Source: Niveispirillum cyanobacteriorum
GTDB lineage: Bacteria; Pseudomonadota; Alphaproteobacteria; Azospirillales; Azospirillaceae
Assembly: GCF_002868735.1 (NCBI RefSeq)
Contig: NZ_CP025612.1
Coordinates: 186,001-250,000, forward strand
Direction: 5' to 3'
DNA: 64,000 nucleotides
Below the pieces are notes generated by a model that saw nothing but the letters and a program-made list of their open reading frames with translations, ran no database searches and was not told the origin of the DNA. Shown piece after piece: positions 44,912 to 53,880 of the stretch. How positions within the stretch are numbered: position 1 is the stretch's first letter; the number at the start of each line of letters is the position of its first letter. The position numbers and the translations under genes were made by a program.

Positions 44912-46092
44912 CGCTTTCCGCTGACCGTCGCACGCCTGCCGCACCGCCCGAGCGCCCCCCCACGGTAGAACCGCCGGCCAGCCGGCCACGCCGGTTCCTG
45001 ACGCGCATGGCGCTGTTCGCCCTGGCCGTGGCATTGATCGCGGCGGTTCTGCTGCCATCCCTGATTCAGGCGTTTCTGGCCAATCCGGCTTTGAATGGCC
45101 TGATCCTGTTCACCCTGCTGCTGGGTATCTGGTTCATCTTCCGGCAGGTCACGATGCTGGGGCCGGAGGTGGCGTGGCTGGAAGCCTTCACGGCCAACCG
45201 CGCGCCGGACACGCAACCCCGCCTGCTGGCCCCCATGGCCCGGATGCTGGGTGAACGCCAGGGCGGACGCTTCACCCTGTCGACGGTAGCCAGCCGGTCG
45301 CTGCTGGACGGGGTCGGCACGCGACTGGATGAAGGGCGGGAGATTTCCAAGTATCTGATCGGGCTCCTGATCTTCTTGGGATTGCTGGGCACCTTCTGGG
45401 GCCTGTTGCAGACCGTATCCTCCATCGGCACCGTCATTTCCGGCCTCAGTTTCGACAATGCCGATGTGGCGGGCGTGTTCGGCAATTTGCAGGCCGGCCT
45501 GTCGGCGCCCCTGTCGGGGATGGGCATGGCCTTCTCCTCCTCCCTGTTCGGGTTAGCGGGATCGCTGGTGCTGGGGTTCCTGGAGTTACAAGCCGGGCAG
45601 GCGCAGAACCGGTTCTATACCGAGCTGGAGGATTGGCTGGCCGGCATCACGCGGCTGTCCAGCGGCGCGCTGGGCGATGTGGAAGCGGGTGGCGGGTCCG
45701 GTGGGGGCGCGTCGGTTCCCGTCTATATCCAGGCCCTTCTGGAACAGACGGCGGAGAATATCGAACGGCTGCAATTCACCATGGCCGGTGCGGAGGAGGG
45801 GCGAAAGCTCCAGCACCAGCAGTTGGTGCAACTGACGGAGCGCATCGTCGCCCTGACCGACCAGATGCGGACCGAGCAGCAGGTGATGCTGCGTCTGGCC
45901 GAAAGCCTGTCCAATGGCGGCGGCTTGGGTCTGGACGAGGCGACCCGCGCCCATATCCGCAATCTGGAGCTTTACACCGCCCGCCTGCTGGAGGAGACAA
46001 CGCAGGGGCGTATCCAGTCCACCCAGGAATTGCGCAGCGAGATCAAGATCCTGGCCCGGACGGTGGCGGCACTGGGCGATACGGAGCGCTGA
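44908..46092 (+). CDS. MotA/TolQ/ExbB-type proton-channel subunit
   Basis: 394 residues. Two N-terminal membrane segments (ALFALAVALIAAVLLPSLIQ and LILFTLLLGIWFIFRQVTML), a cytoplasmic loop, then the two conserved helices: KYLIGLLIFLGLLGTFWGLL and GMGMAFSSSLFGLAGSLVLG, the pattern of TolQ/ExbB/MotA channels, and a ~170-residue C-terminal cytoplasmic coiled-coil tail. It should pair with the MotB-like protein encoded 3 bp downstream to form a proton-driven stator. ZorA-type proteins of Zorya defence share this fold, but no other Zorya gene is present. Confidence 0.85.
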   Translation: MTLSADRRTPAAPPERPPTVEPPASRPRRFLTRMALFALAVALIAAVLLPSLIQAFLANPALNGLILFTLLLGIWFIFRQVTMLGPEVAWLEAFTANRAPDTQPRLLAPMARMLGERQGGRFTLSTVASRSLLDGVGTRLDEGREISKYLIGLLIFLGLLGTFWGLLQTVSSIGTVISGLSFDNADVAGVFGNLQAGLSAPLSGMGMAFSSSLFGLAGSLVLGFLELQAGQAQNRFYTELEDWLAGITRLSSGALGDVEAGGGSGGGASVPVYIQALLEQTAENIERLQFTMAGAEEGRKLQHQQLVQLTERIVALTDQMRTEQQVMLRLAESLSNGGGLGLDEATRAHIRNLELYTARLLEETTQGRIQSTQELRSEIKILARTVAALGDTER

Positions 46093-46095
46093 TCC

Positions 46096-47145
46096 ATGGC
46101 CTATGTCCGGCGGCGCGGATCACGGGGGGAGAAGGTCGATATCTGGCCCGGTTGGGTGGATGCGCTGTCCAGCCTGACCATGGTCGTCATCTTCCTGCTG
46201 ATGGTGTTCGTGCTGGGCCAGTTCTATCTGACCAGCGCGCTACAGGGTCGCGACCGGCAATTGGCCGATCTGCAAAGCCGGGTGGCACAGCTGGCCGACG
46301 CCCTGGCGCTTGAACGCGACAGCAATGCCCGCATGCAGGCCGATTTCGGGCAGCTGACCGACCGGTTGCGCGCAACCCTGGCGGAGAAGGAGGCGCTGCA
46401 GGCCCGTATCGACGCCATGGGCGGGACGGCGGATGCGGCGGCCACGGCGGCCACGGCGGATGAACGCATCGCCGGCCTGACCAGGGATCTGGAGGAAGAG
46501 CGCAAGATCAGCGCGGCGGCCCGCAATGAGGTGGCGTTGTTGAACCAGCAGATCGCCGCCCTGCGTGCCCAGCTCCAGCAATTAGTCACCAGCCTGGATG
46601 CATCGGAAGCGAAAGCCAAAGAGCAGGAGGTGCAAATCGCCGAACTGGGCAAGCGCCTGAATGCCGCCCTGGCCGGCAAAGTGGCGGAACTGGCGCGGTT
46701 TCGGTCTGAATTCTTTGGCCGGCTGCGTGAAATTCTGGGCAACCGCGATGATGTGCGCATCGTCGGCGACCGGTTCGTGTTCCAGTCCGAAGTGCTGTTT
46801 GACAGCGGCTCTGCCGAATTGGGGGAGGCGGGGCAGGTACAGTTGGGCCGGCTGGCCAAGACGCTTTTGGAACTGACGGCGCAGATGCCGCCGGAGATTA
46901 ACTGGATCCTGCGCGTCGATGGCCACACGGATGTGGTGCCCATCAAATCCGGACGCTGGGCCAGCAATTGGGAACTGTCGACGGCGCGTGCCATCTCCGT
47001 CGTGAATTTTCTGGTCCAGATGGGGGTGCCGCCGGAACGGCTGGCCGCCACGGGCTTTGGCGAGTTCCAGCCGCTGGAGCCGGGCAACAGCCCGGCGTCC
47101 CTGGCGTTGAACCGCCGGATCGAGTTGAAGCTCGACAGCCGTTGA
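46096..47145 (+). CDS. MotB-like protein with long coiled coil and OmpA C-terminal domain
   Basis: 349 residues. A short cytoplasmic start is followed by one membrane helix, WVDALSSLTMVVIFLLMVFV, in which Asp21 or so is placed like the proton-binding Asp of MotB, ExbD and TolR. Residues ~45-190 are coiled coil (RQLADLQSRVAQLADALALE and following), and the C-terminal ~130 residues are OmpA/MotB peptidoglycan-binding: VLFDSGSAELGEAGQVQLGR, ILRVDGHTDVVPIKSGRWAS and NRRIELKLDSR. With the preceding protein it probably forms a wall-anchored stator-like unit. Confidence 0.88.
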   Translation: MAYVRRRGSRGEKVDIWPGWVDALSSLTMVVIFLLMVFVLGQFYLTSALQGRDRQLADLQSRVAQLADALALERDSNARMQADFGQLTDRLRATLAEKEALQARIDAMGGTADAAATAATADERIAGLTRDLEEERKISAAARNEVALLNQQIAALRAQLQQLVTSLDASEAKAKEQEVQIAELGKRLNAALAGKVAELARFRSEFFGRLREILGNRDDVRIVGDRFVFQSEVLFDSGSAELGEAGQVQLGRLAKTLLELTAQMPPEINWILRVDGHTDVVPIKSGRWASNWELSTARAISVVNFLVQMGVPPERLAATGFGEFQPLEPGNSPASLALNRRIELKLDSR

Positions 47146-47152
47146 TAGCCCT

Positions 47153-47695
47153 TTACCGGGCTTTGGGGAAGGGCGGCAGCTCCGCCGTCGCCGCCTCGCG
47201 ATAGGTGATGGTGTGGCCCGGTGTCCATTTTCCGTCGGACAGGAACTCCGCCTGATTGGTCAGGACCCCATCCTTCAGGGTCAGGGTGGAGCGCACCTTG
47301 CTGATCTTGGGATGGCCGGCCACATCTTCCTCGGCCACCAGCTTGCCTGGCCCCTCGGCGCGCATCACGCCCTGGGTGTGGAAACCGGCGGTCGTGAAAT
47401 AGTGATAGATCATGGTCTTGCGCGGCTTGTCCCAAAAGACCAGCGTTTCCCCGCCATAGGACAGGTCGCCCAGAATGTGGGTGATGCGCACCGCCTTGCC
47501 GCCCAGCGCCCATTCCCAGCGGGATTGATCCACCATCGGCTTGCCATCGGGGCCGGTGCCCTCGCCGCGCCAGCTTTTGCCTACCATGCCGGCAATATCA
47601 GTGAATGGGTCGGTGTCGGCGGCCTGCGCCGGGGTCTGGCCCAGTAGCATGGCCAGGATCAGGCCGATGGCGGCCAGCCAGTTGCGCATGATCAT
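47153..47695 (-). CDS. Secreted lipocalin-like protein of unknown function (DUF1579-like)
   Basis: 180 residues with a signal peptide ending near TPAQA; GGGAG lies 6 bp upstream of the ATG. The mature part, GMVGKSWRGEGTGPDGKPMV, QSRWEWALGGKAVRITHILG and KPRKTMIYHYFTTAGFHTQG, resembles small beta-barrel domains of the DUF1579/lipocalin-like type. It is convergent with the motor-like genes and is followed upstream by the SRPBCC gene on the same strand. The match is by pattern only. Confidence 0.6.
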   Translation of the reverse strand: MIMRNWLAAIGLILAMLLGQTPAQAADTDPFTDIAGMVGKSWRGEGTGPDGKPMVDQSRWEWALGGKAVRITHILGDLSYGGETLVFWDKPRKTMIYHYFTTAGFHTQGVMRAEGPGKLVAEEDVAGHPKISKVRSTLTLKDGVLTNQAEFLSDGKWTPGHTITYREAATAELPPFPKAR

Positions 47696-47729
47696 ATCTC
47701 TCTCCCTGACTTTGCTTGTTATTGGGGCT

Positions 47730-48263
47730 TCAACCGGCGTCGCGGTCTTGCAAGGGCCAGTTCTCGGCCAGCGTGCGCTTGGGCAGGACGAAGCCCATCA
47801 CGCCGAACATCGCGTACATCACCCGCGTGCCAAAGGGCACCGTGCCCGTCTCCACCACGGATTTCAGGTTGGCCAGGATGTTGGTGCCGCCCTGGTCCAT
47901 TTCCTTGGCCGTACGGGTGCCGTGGGGAATGTTCTCCACGGTCAAGGTGACCTCCACGATGCCGTCGGCTTGTGGGAACAGTTCATAGATGACGGTGCAG
48001 GGGGCATCGTCGAACTGTGTGAAGCGGAACGTGTGGGCAAAGCGGCGGGGCGGGTCATATTCCAGCACCTCCCCCACCACCAGGGTGCGGCGGCGGTCAG
48101 CTGTGCGCATCTGTACCGCCGCCCCAGTATGAAAGCCGGTATTGACCATCAGGGCGTTGAACACCGCCTGCTGTGGTGTGTCAGTCTTGGTCAGTTCCCG
48201 CCAGATGGCCTCTACCGAGCCTTTGATTTTGGTGCGGAAAACCTTCTTGTTCTCATCCCCCAT
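47730..48263 (-). CDS. SRPBCC-domain (AHSA1-like) protein
   Basis: 177 residues from the ATG at 48263, which has GGGGGAG 5 bp upstream; an ATG at 48281 is in frame but would overlap the upstream gene. AHSA1/START-like fold: KVFRTKIKGSVEAIWRELTK, VGEVLEYDPPRRFAHTFRFT and VIYELFPQADGIVEVTLTVE. Such proteins bind hydrophobic ligands or act with stress responses. It is encoded directly after an ArsR-type regulator gene, a standard pair in many bacteria. Confidence 0.88.
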   Translation of the reverse strand: MGDENKKVFRTKIKGSVEAIWRELTKTDTPQQAVFNALMVNTGFHTGAAVQMRTADRRRTLVVGEVLEYDPPRRFAHTFRFTQFDDAPCTVIYELFPQADGIVEVTLTVENIPHGTRTAKEMDQGGTNILANLKSVVETGTVPFGTRVMYAMFGVMGFVLPKRTLAENWPLQDRDAG

Positions 48264-48277
48264 GATATCTCCCCCTG

Positions 48278-48625
48278 TCATGAGCCTGCTTCGATCTTGT
48301 CCTTCAGGTCCAGCAGCTTGCCGGCCCAGAAATCATCAAACTCATCCGACCAGCGGCGGTGGATGGCGCGCAGCGGCAGGGTGTTGACGTACAGCCGTCG
48401 TTCCCGCCCCGCCTTTTCCGACACGACCAGATCCGCCTCTTCCAGAACGCGCAGATGTTTCAGCACGCCAATCCGGCTCATCTCGAACGCTGACAGCAGG
48501 TCCGCGACGATGCAGCCGGGGTTGCCCCGGATCAGGTCCAGCAGCCGCCGCCGTTCCCGGCTGGCCAGAGCCTGGAACACTGCATCAGTCGCCGCCTCGT
48601 CAAGCTGGTACAGATCATCCCTCAT
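48278..48625 (-). CDS. ArsR-family transcriptional regulator
   Basis: 115 residues. Winged helix: AVFQALASRERRRLLDLIRG, FEMSRIGVLKHLRVLEEADL and VSEKAGRERRLYVNTLPLRA. No metal-binding cysteine pair of classical ArsR/SmtB proteins is present, so it is probably of the metal-independent branch that controls a neighbouring SRPBCC gene, as the order suggests (14 bp between them). Confidence 0.9.
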   Translation of the reverse strand: MRDDLYQLDEAATDAVFQALASRERRRLLDLIRGNPGCIVADLLSAFEMSRIGVLKHLRVLEEADLVVSEKAGRERRLYVNTLPLRAIHRRWSDEFDDFWAGKLLDLKDKIEAGS

Positions 48626-48747
48626 AGGTAACCAGTAGGTTACATATTTAAGTGCGAGTCAAGGGGTTTGAAACGAGTGCGGCTGTCCTTGGCGAATTCA
48701 TAAAAATCAACTAAGTTCAAGATTGCAGAAGTCTGCGGGAGGTTGCT

Positions 48748-49329
48748 GTGGATTGGACGATTAAATTTACTGATATAGCCATTGTAATCGCGACCTTCCT
48801 CGGCCCAATAATTGCCGTTCGTATACAAAAACACATTGAACGTTCTCGCGAAACTAATGATCGCCGTCTGGCGATATTCAGAACACTTATGACCACTCGG
48901 CTGATGAATTTAGCCCCAGAGCATGTACAGGCTATAAATGCGATCCCATTGGATTTTTATGGAAAAGGAAGGAAATTGAAATGCATTAGAGAGCATTGGG
49001 CGACGTACATGAATCACTTATCGAGGAAAGATATGTCCACCGAGTTGTGGGCAAAAACGCGTGGCGAGTTGTTTGTTAACATGCTCTATGAAATAGCAGA
49101 GTATCTTGGATATAATATTCCAAAAGTAGAGTTGGAGCGGGATTTTTATAATCCTGTCGCTTATGAGACGTTGGAGAATGAACAGGCACTAATAAGAAAA
49201 GGCATGGTTCAGTTATTAAATGGATCCTCGTCAATTTCGATGAATGTTTTAAGTGTACCTGAAAATGAAGAAGCTACCGCAGCGCTTGTTGAAATTCGCA
49301 ACATACTGAGAGAAAAACACACAACATAG
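48748..49329 (+). CDS. DUF6680-like membrane-associated protein in an AT-rich patch
   Basis: 193 residues from a GTG with GGGAGG 5 bp upstream. The N-terminal membrane helix (FTDIAIVIATFLGPIIAVRI) is followed by a soluble domain with RRLAIFRTLMTTRLMNLAPE, HVQAINAIPLDFYGKGRK and WATYMNHLSRKD, a pattern I associate with the DUF6680 family of unknown function; the identification is from memory of the motif. Base composition is strongly AT-rich from about 48640 to 49370, unlike its neighbours, suggesting recent transfer. No partner gene is present. Confidence 0.65.
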   Translation: MDWTIKFTDIAIVIATFLGPIIAVRIQKHIERSRETNDRRLAIFRTLMTTRLMNLAPEHVQAINAIPLDFYGKGRKLKCIREHWATYMNHLSRKDMSTELWAKTRGELFVNMLYEIAEYLGYNIPKVELERDFYNPVAYETLENEQALIRKGMVQLLNGSSSISMNVLSVPENEEATAALVEIRNILREKHTT

Positions 49330-49374
49330 TATTATTGGAAAGAGATAATTCTATCATTCCGTTTCTTGCGGCAA

Positions 49375-50241
49375 CTAATGCGTAAAGCCGCGTGCCGGGT
49401 CGTCGGCGGGGCGTTGCAGCCAGTTGCTGGCCGGGTAACCGCAGGCGCCATCGACCACATGGATCGTGTACGCATGGCGAGACTTGTCGGACCGGTTCGG
49501 CCCCGACAGGTGCGGCAGCAGGCCGTGCAGCAGGATCAGGGTGCCGCGTTTGGCCGGCAGAGGGACGTAGCCATTCTCGGGCGTGCAGTCAGGCCAGGGG
49601 CTGTCATCCAGCACTTCCATCGTCACGCCGCCACCAACAGCGCGGTTGAAGCGCTTCTTAAGACCAGCCTTGTGCCCGCCCGGCAGGGCCCACATGCAGC
49701 CATTATCCAGGGTCGCATCCTGCACCGCGAACCAGAAGCCAACCACGCTCATCGGTTCGGTGTAAAGGAAGGTGCTGTCCTGATGGCACACCACCTCGCC
49801 ACCGATATGTGGCTGCTTGAAGATATACATCGACTGCATCAGCAGGGGCTTCGCCATGCCGATATCGCCGGCGATGGCGCCCAGCCGGGCATCACGGGAA
49901 AAGCCATCGAACACCGGGTCGCGATCATGCATGGCATGGCCGATCTTGTTGATCGACAGATGCTTTTCCTGACGCAGGCGCCCTGCCGTATCAAACGCCT
50001 CTTCCTCAAAGAAGAAGCGGATCTGGTTGCCCGACGACATGAAATAATCGTCGGAGGTCTTCTGCTGGTTGACCGTGGAGAAGACCGAGGCATGGGCATC
50101 GGCATCAAACCCATCGACCAGCCGTCCAGCCTGGGCCATCAGCGCGTCACAGGCGGCATCACTGGCAAAGCCCGGTAGCACCAGGAACCCGTCCCGGTGA
50201 TAGGCGTCGATCTGGTCTTGGGTCAGGTACGGCATTTTCAT
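49375..50241 (-). CDS. Phytanoyl-CoA dioxygenase (PhyH) family protein
   Basis: 288 residues. Fe(II)/2-oxoglutarate oxygenase features: [11 protein letters not shown] gives the HxD of the iron triad, [20 protein letters not shown] gives the distal His and the 2-oxoglutarate-binding Arg, and the N-terminus ([20 protein letters not shown]) is typical of PhyH-like enzymes. They hydroxylate lipid, amino-acid or secondary-metabolite substrates. The ATG overlaps the aroC stop by 4 bp, so the enzyme is coupled to chorismate synthase; the substrate is unknown. Confidence 0.88.
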   Translation of the reverse strand: MKMPYLTQDQIDAYHRDGFLVLPGFASDAACDALMAQAGRLVDGFDADAHASVFSTVNQQKTSDDYFMSSGNQIRFFFEEEAFDTAGRLRQEKHLSINKIGHAMHDRDPVFDGFSRDARLGAIAGDIGMAKPLLMQSMYIFKQPHIGGEVVCHQDSTFLYTEPMSVVGFWFAVQDATLDNGCMWALPGGHKAGLKKRFNRAVGGGVTMEVLDDSPWPDCTPENGYVPLPAKRGTLILLHGLLPHLSGPNRSDKSRHAYTIHVVDGACGYPASNWLQRPADDPARGFTH

Positions 50242-51323
50242 TGCCCCAAGGCGCGGGCGCGCAGGAAATGGTCTGCAAGGACGGTCGCCATCATCGCCTC
50301 ACCCACCGGCACGGCGCGGATGCCGACGCAGGGATCGTGGCGGCCCTTAGTCAGAATATCCGCTTCGTTACCGAAACGATCCACCGTTTGACGCGGGGTC
50401 AGGATGGAGGAGGTCGGTTTGACAGCGAAACGAACCACGATATCCTGGCCCGTGGAGATTCCACCCAAGATACCGCCGGCATGGTTGGACAGGAACACAG
50501 GCTTGCCGTCCGGACCGAGCCGCATCTGATCGGCGTTTTCCTCACCGGTCAGGGAGGCGGCGTCGAACCCGGCACCGATTTCCACGCCCTTGACGGCGTT
50601 GATGGTCATCATGGCCTGGGCCAGATCGCTGTCCAGCTTGTCATAGATCGGCTCCCCCCACCCGGCAGGAACGCCGCTGGCCACGACCTCAATGACCGCG
50701 CCAACGGAGGACCCGGCCTTACGGATACCGTCCAGATACTCGGCCCATTGTTCGGCCATCACGGGATCGGGGCAGAAGAACGGGTTCTGATCGACCTGTG
50801 CCCAGTCCCAGCGAGACCGGTCCACCTTGTGCGGCCCCATCTGTACCATGGCGGCGCGGATACTGATGCCGCCGCCGGGCGCGGTTTCCAGCACCCGGCG
50901 GGCCACAGCACCGGCGGCCACGCGGCTGGCCGTTTCGCGCGCGGACGAACGACCGCCGCCGCGATAATCGCGGATGCCATATTTAGCATCATAGGTGAAG
51001 TCGGCATGGCCGGGGCGGAACTTGTCCTTGATGTCCCCGTAATCCTTGGACCGCTGATCCTCGTTCTCGATGAACAGCATGATGGGCGTGCCCGTGGTCA
51101 GGCCCTCGAACACGCCGGACTTGATCTGCACGCTGTCCGGCTCGCGCCGCTGCGTGACATATTTGCTCTGGCCGGGCTTGCGCTTGTCCAGAAAGGTCTG
51201 GATGAACACCTCATCCAGGTGCAGGCGCGACGGCACCCCATCCACGATGCAGCCGATGGCCGGGCCATGGCTTTCGCCGAAGGTGGTGAACCGGAACAGG
51301 GTACCGAAGCTGTTGCCCGCCAT
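50238..51323 (-). CDS. aroC: Chorismate synthase
   Basis: 361 residues from the ATG at 51323; the open frame reaches 51434 but the extra part lies over fabI. The FMN-dependent enzyme makes chorismate from EPSP. Signatures: [20 protein letters not shown] at the N-terminus (signature 1), [20 protein letters not shown] and GAVARRVLE (signature 2), and [20 protein letters not shown] near the end. It is separated from fabI by 7 bp and overlaps phyH, so the three form an operon. Confidence 0.98.
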   Translation of the reverse strand: MAGNSFGTLFRFTTFGESHGPAIGCIVDGVPSRLHLDEVFIQTFLDKRKPGQSKYVTQRREPDSVQIKSGVFEGLTTGTPIMLFIENEDQRSKDYGDIKDKFRPGHADFTYDAKYGIRDYRGGGRSSARETASRVAAGAVARRVLETAPGGGISIRAAMVQMGPHKVDRSRWDWAQVDQNPFFCPDPVMAEQWAEYLDGIRKAGSSVGAVIEVVASGVPAGWGEPIYDKLDSDLAQAMMTINAVKGVEIGAGFDAASLTGEENADQMRLGPDGKPVFLSNHAGGILGGISTGQDIVVRFAVKPTSSILTPRQTVDRFGNEADILTKGRHDPCVGIRAVPVGEAMMATVLADHFLRARALGQ

Positions 51324-51330
51324 TTTGAAA

Positions 51331-52185
51331 TCAGCCCTCGCCCATGCCGGCCAGCAGCTTGCCCGTCTCAACGGCGGCGTCCACCTGCACCATGCCGACG
51401 GTGTGATAGCCGCTGTCGACATGCAGGTTCTCACCCGTCACGCCGCTGCCCAGGTCTGACAGCAGGAACAGGCCGGCATTGCCCACCTCGGTGATGGTGA
51501 CGTTGCGGCGCAGGGGCGCGTTCAGCTCATTCCATTTCAGGATATAGCGGAAATCGCCGATGCCGCTGGCGGCCAGCGTCTTGATCGGGCCGGCGGAGAT
51601 GGAATTGACGCGGATGCCCTGCGGACCCAGGTCGTTGGCCAGGTACTTGACGCTGGTTTCCAGCGCCGCCTTGGCCACGCCCATGACATTATAATGCGGC
51701 ATCACCTTTTCCGCCCCGTAATAGGACAGCGTCAGCAGGCTGCCGCCTTCCTTCATCAGGGGCACCGCGCGCTGGGCCACGGCGGTGAAGCTGTAGCAGG
51801 AAATATCCAGGCTCTTCAGGAAGTTGCCGCGCGTGGTATTGAGGTACAGCCCGTCCAACTCGTTCTTGTCGGAAAAGGCGATGGCATGCACCACGAAATC
51901 CAGGCCGCCCCACTTTTCCTTGATCGTTTCGAAGGCCGCGTCAATGCTGGCCTCATCCGTTACGTCACAAGGCAGCAGGATATCGGAACCAACCTGATCG
52001 GCCAGCGGCTTCACGCGCTTCAGCAGGGCGTCGCCCTGATAGGTGAAGGCAAGCTGGGCGCCATGCTGGGCCGCGACCTGGGCGATGCCCCAGGCGATGG
52101 AACGGTCATTGGCGACACCCATGATGAGGCCGCGCTTGCCGGCCATCAGGCCGCTGCTGATCTGGGTGGTGGCGCTGTTCGTCAT
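51331..52185 (-). CDS. fabI: Enoyl-[acyl-carrier-protein] reductase (NADH)
   Basis: 284 residues from the ATG at 52185, with a GGAGAGAAGAG stretch just upstream. FabI reduces the enoyl-ACP double bond in fatty-acid elongation. NAD-binding [20 protein letters not shown] is at the N-terminus, and the FabI-type active site has Tyr in [18 protein letters not shown] with the Lys seven positions after the second Tyr. It is the first gene of the fabI-aroC-phyH operon; a YihY gene is divergent upstream. Confidence 0.97.
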   Translation of the reverse strand: MTNSATTQISSGLMAGKRGLIMGVANDRSIAWGIAQVAAQHGAQLAFTYQGDALLKRVKPLADQVGSDILLPCDVTDEASIDAAFETIKEKWGGLDFVVHAIAFSDKNELDGLYLNTTRGNFLKSLDISCYSFTAVAQRAVPLMKEGGSLLTLSYYGAEKVMPHYNVMGVAKAALETSVKYLANDLGPQGIRVNSISAGPIKTLAASGIGDFRYILKWNELNAPLRRNVTITEVGNAGLFLLSDLGSGVTGENLHVDSGYHTVGMVQVDAAVETGKLLAGMGEG

Positions 52186-52260
52186 TCTCTTCTCTCCGCC
52201 ATGGCCGGTCGGCCATAAATCGGGGCGCATCCTACACGAACGAAATCGAGGGTCAAACGC

Positions 52261-53556
52261 ATGGCAGGCGGGTCAGGGTTTTCGGGGACAAGGATGCGCA
52301 ACCTGTTGCGGCTGCTGCGTGACGGGCACACCATCCTGGCCCATGCCGCCCGCCGTTTTGCGCGGGATAAGGGGTTTGTGTCAGCCTCTGCCCTGACCTA
52401 TACGACGCTGCTGGCCCTGGTGCCGCTGCTGACGGTCGTGTTCGCGATCTTCACGGCCTTTCCCGCCTATCGGCGGCTGCGGCAGCAGGCGGAAACCCTG
52501 TTGTTCCAGAGTCTGGTGCCGCAGGTGGGCGATCAGATACAGTCCTATGCTGGCACGTTCGTGGCCAAGGCCGGCGCTCTGACGGGCCTGGGCGTGGTCG
52601 GTCTGACCATCACGGCCATCCTGCTGTTCTTCTCCATCGAAGGGGCGCTGAATTCCATCTGGCGGGCGGCGGAACCGCGTCCTTTGCTGACACGGCTTCT
52701 GTCCTTCTGGGCTGTGCTGACCATGGCGCCGCTGCTGCTGGGGGCCAGCCTGTCGCTGGGTCTGGGCGCCCTGGCCCGGATGAAGGCGGATGGTGATCCG
52801 GGACTGGCCTTCGCACTGTCCCTGGTGCCGTTCCTGTTTGAAACGGCGGCCTTTACCTTGATGTATGTGGCCATCCCCAACCGGGAGGTGGCCTGGAAGG
52901 ATGCGCTGGCCGGCGGGGCTGTGGCCGGGCTGGCGACAGAGCTGGCCAAGACCGGCTTTTCCTTCTACCTGACCCTGTTTCCGACATATGAGGCGATCTA
53001 TGGCGCCCTGTCGGTGGTGCCGACCTTCCTGCTGTGGCTCTACCTGCTCTGGTCCGTGGTGCTGTTCGGTGCCGAACTGGCGGCGTCGCTGCCGGAGTGG
53101 CGGGCGGGGCGGCTGAACGGGGAGGAAGGGGGGCTTGCCACCGGGCAGCGTCTGATGGTGGCGCTGGCCCTACTGGATGCCTTGTATCAGGCCAGCCGGC
53201 ACGGGGTGGGATTGAAGCGCGAGGCGCTGTCGCGCCGCGTGCCGGTGGGTGGCGTCGTGATCGATGACATGCTGGAATCCTTGCGAAAATCACATTGGGT
53301 GGAACGGTCGGGACGCGGCGCCTGGATGGTTTCGCGTGACCTGAACCGGGCCAGTTTGGCCGATCTGCGCCTGGCCCTGGACCTCGCGATTCGTGGCGAG
53401 AATGTCATGGTGGAGCGTCTGGATACGGGTTGGGCAGCCGACACGGCCGGATTGATCACAAATGCCGAGCAAGCGGGTCGCGAAATGCTGAACGTTTCGC
53501 TGGCAACGATTTTTGCGTCGCAAAATGACCGGAAGGGGCCACCGGAAGCGGCCTGA
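52261..53556 (+). CDS. YihY/BrkB-family inner-membrane protein
   Basis: 431 residues. Six membrane segments and the family signature: RDKGFVSASALTYTTLLALV, FRQ-type QAETLLFQSLVPQVGDQIQS, IWRAAEPRPLLTRLLSFWAV and TKTGF-like region, ELAKTGFSFYLTLFPTYEAI. A C-terminal ~130-residue cytoplasmic domain resembles a winged helix (RRVPVGGVVIDDMLESLRKS), as in longer YihY proteins. The function is unknown despite old annotation as ribonuclease BN. ATG at 52261; one at 52294 is also possible. It is divergent from fabI. Confidence 0.9.
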   Translation: MAGGSGFSGTRMRNLLRLLRDGHTILAHAARRFARDKGFVSASALTYTTLLALVPLLTVVFAIFTAFPAYRRLRQQAETLLFQSLVPQVGDQIQSYAGTFVAKAGALTGLGVVGLTITAILLFFSIEGALNSIWRAAEPRPLLTRLLSFWAVLTMAPLLLGASLSLGLGALARMKADGDPGLAFALSLVPFLFETAAFTLMYVAIPNREVAWKDALAGGAVAGLATELAKTGFSFYLTLFPTYEAIYGALSVVPTFLLWLYLLWSVVLFGAELAASLPEWRAGRLNGEEGGLATGQRLMVALALLDALYQASRHGVGLKREALSRRVPVGGVVIDDMLESLRKSHWVERSGRGAWMVSRDLNRASLADLRLALDLAIRGENVMVERLDTGWAADTAGLITNAEQAGREMLNVSLATIFASQNDRKGPPEAA

Positions 53557-53880
53557 AGCCTTGAAACCCGCCTGTTACAAGGCGGTACCGTGCTGTCACA
53601 CTGTTCCATGCGTCCGAGGCGCGGAATCTCTGCCTTTCGGTCTATGCAAGTGCAAAGATGCAACGGTCTTCAGCAATGTTGAGTCACCAATGTGAAACAC
53701 CTATTGCAAGCGCGAGAGAATAGATTGTTATTTGCGGGCAGCAGCTATGCGGCTCATCGCGACCTTGGTCTCCAGACCTGATGGAAACGGTGGGTGGTTC
53801 CGGCCCTGAACGGGGGTCTGGAGTCTGGGGCAACCCAATCGGTGTCCACCAACGGGCACCTGGAAAAGGGAAAGAGATAG
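53557..53880. other. 324-bp intergenic leader of the large TonB receptor gene
   Basis: No gene is seen. A 6-bp stem CCGCCT/AGGCGG (53568-53585) follows the YihY stop without a T-run. TTGCAA at 53704 and GTTATT at 53727 (17 bp apart) are a weak promoter candidate, which would give a ~140-nt leader. A purine-rich stretch just before the ATG serves as ribosome-binding site. Confidence 0.4.

Noticed and set aside
44908-47145. A Zorya anti-phage system (ZorA/ZorB)
   Set aside because: The motor pair fits, but no ZorC, ZorD or ZorE gene is present; nearby genes are regulators and a secreted protein.
48640-48834. A small minus-strand gene before the DUF6680-like gene
   Set aside because: It overlaps that gene's start, has no ribosome-binding site and no recognisable product.
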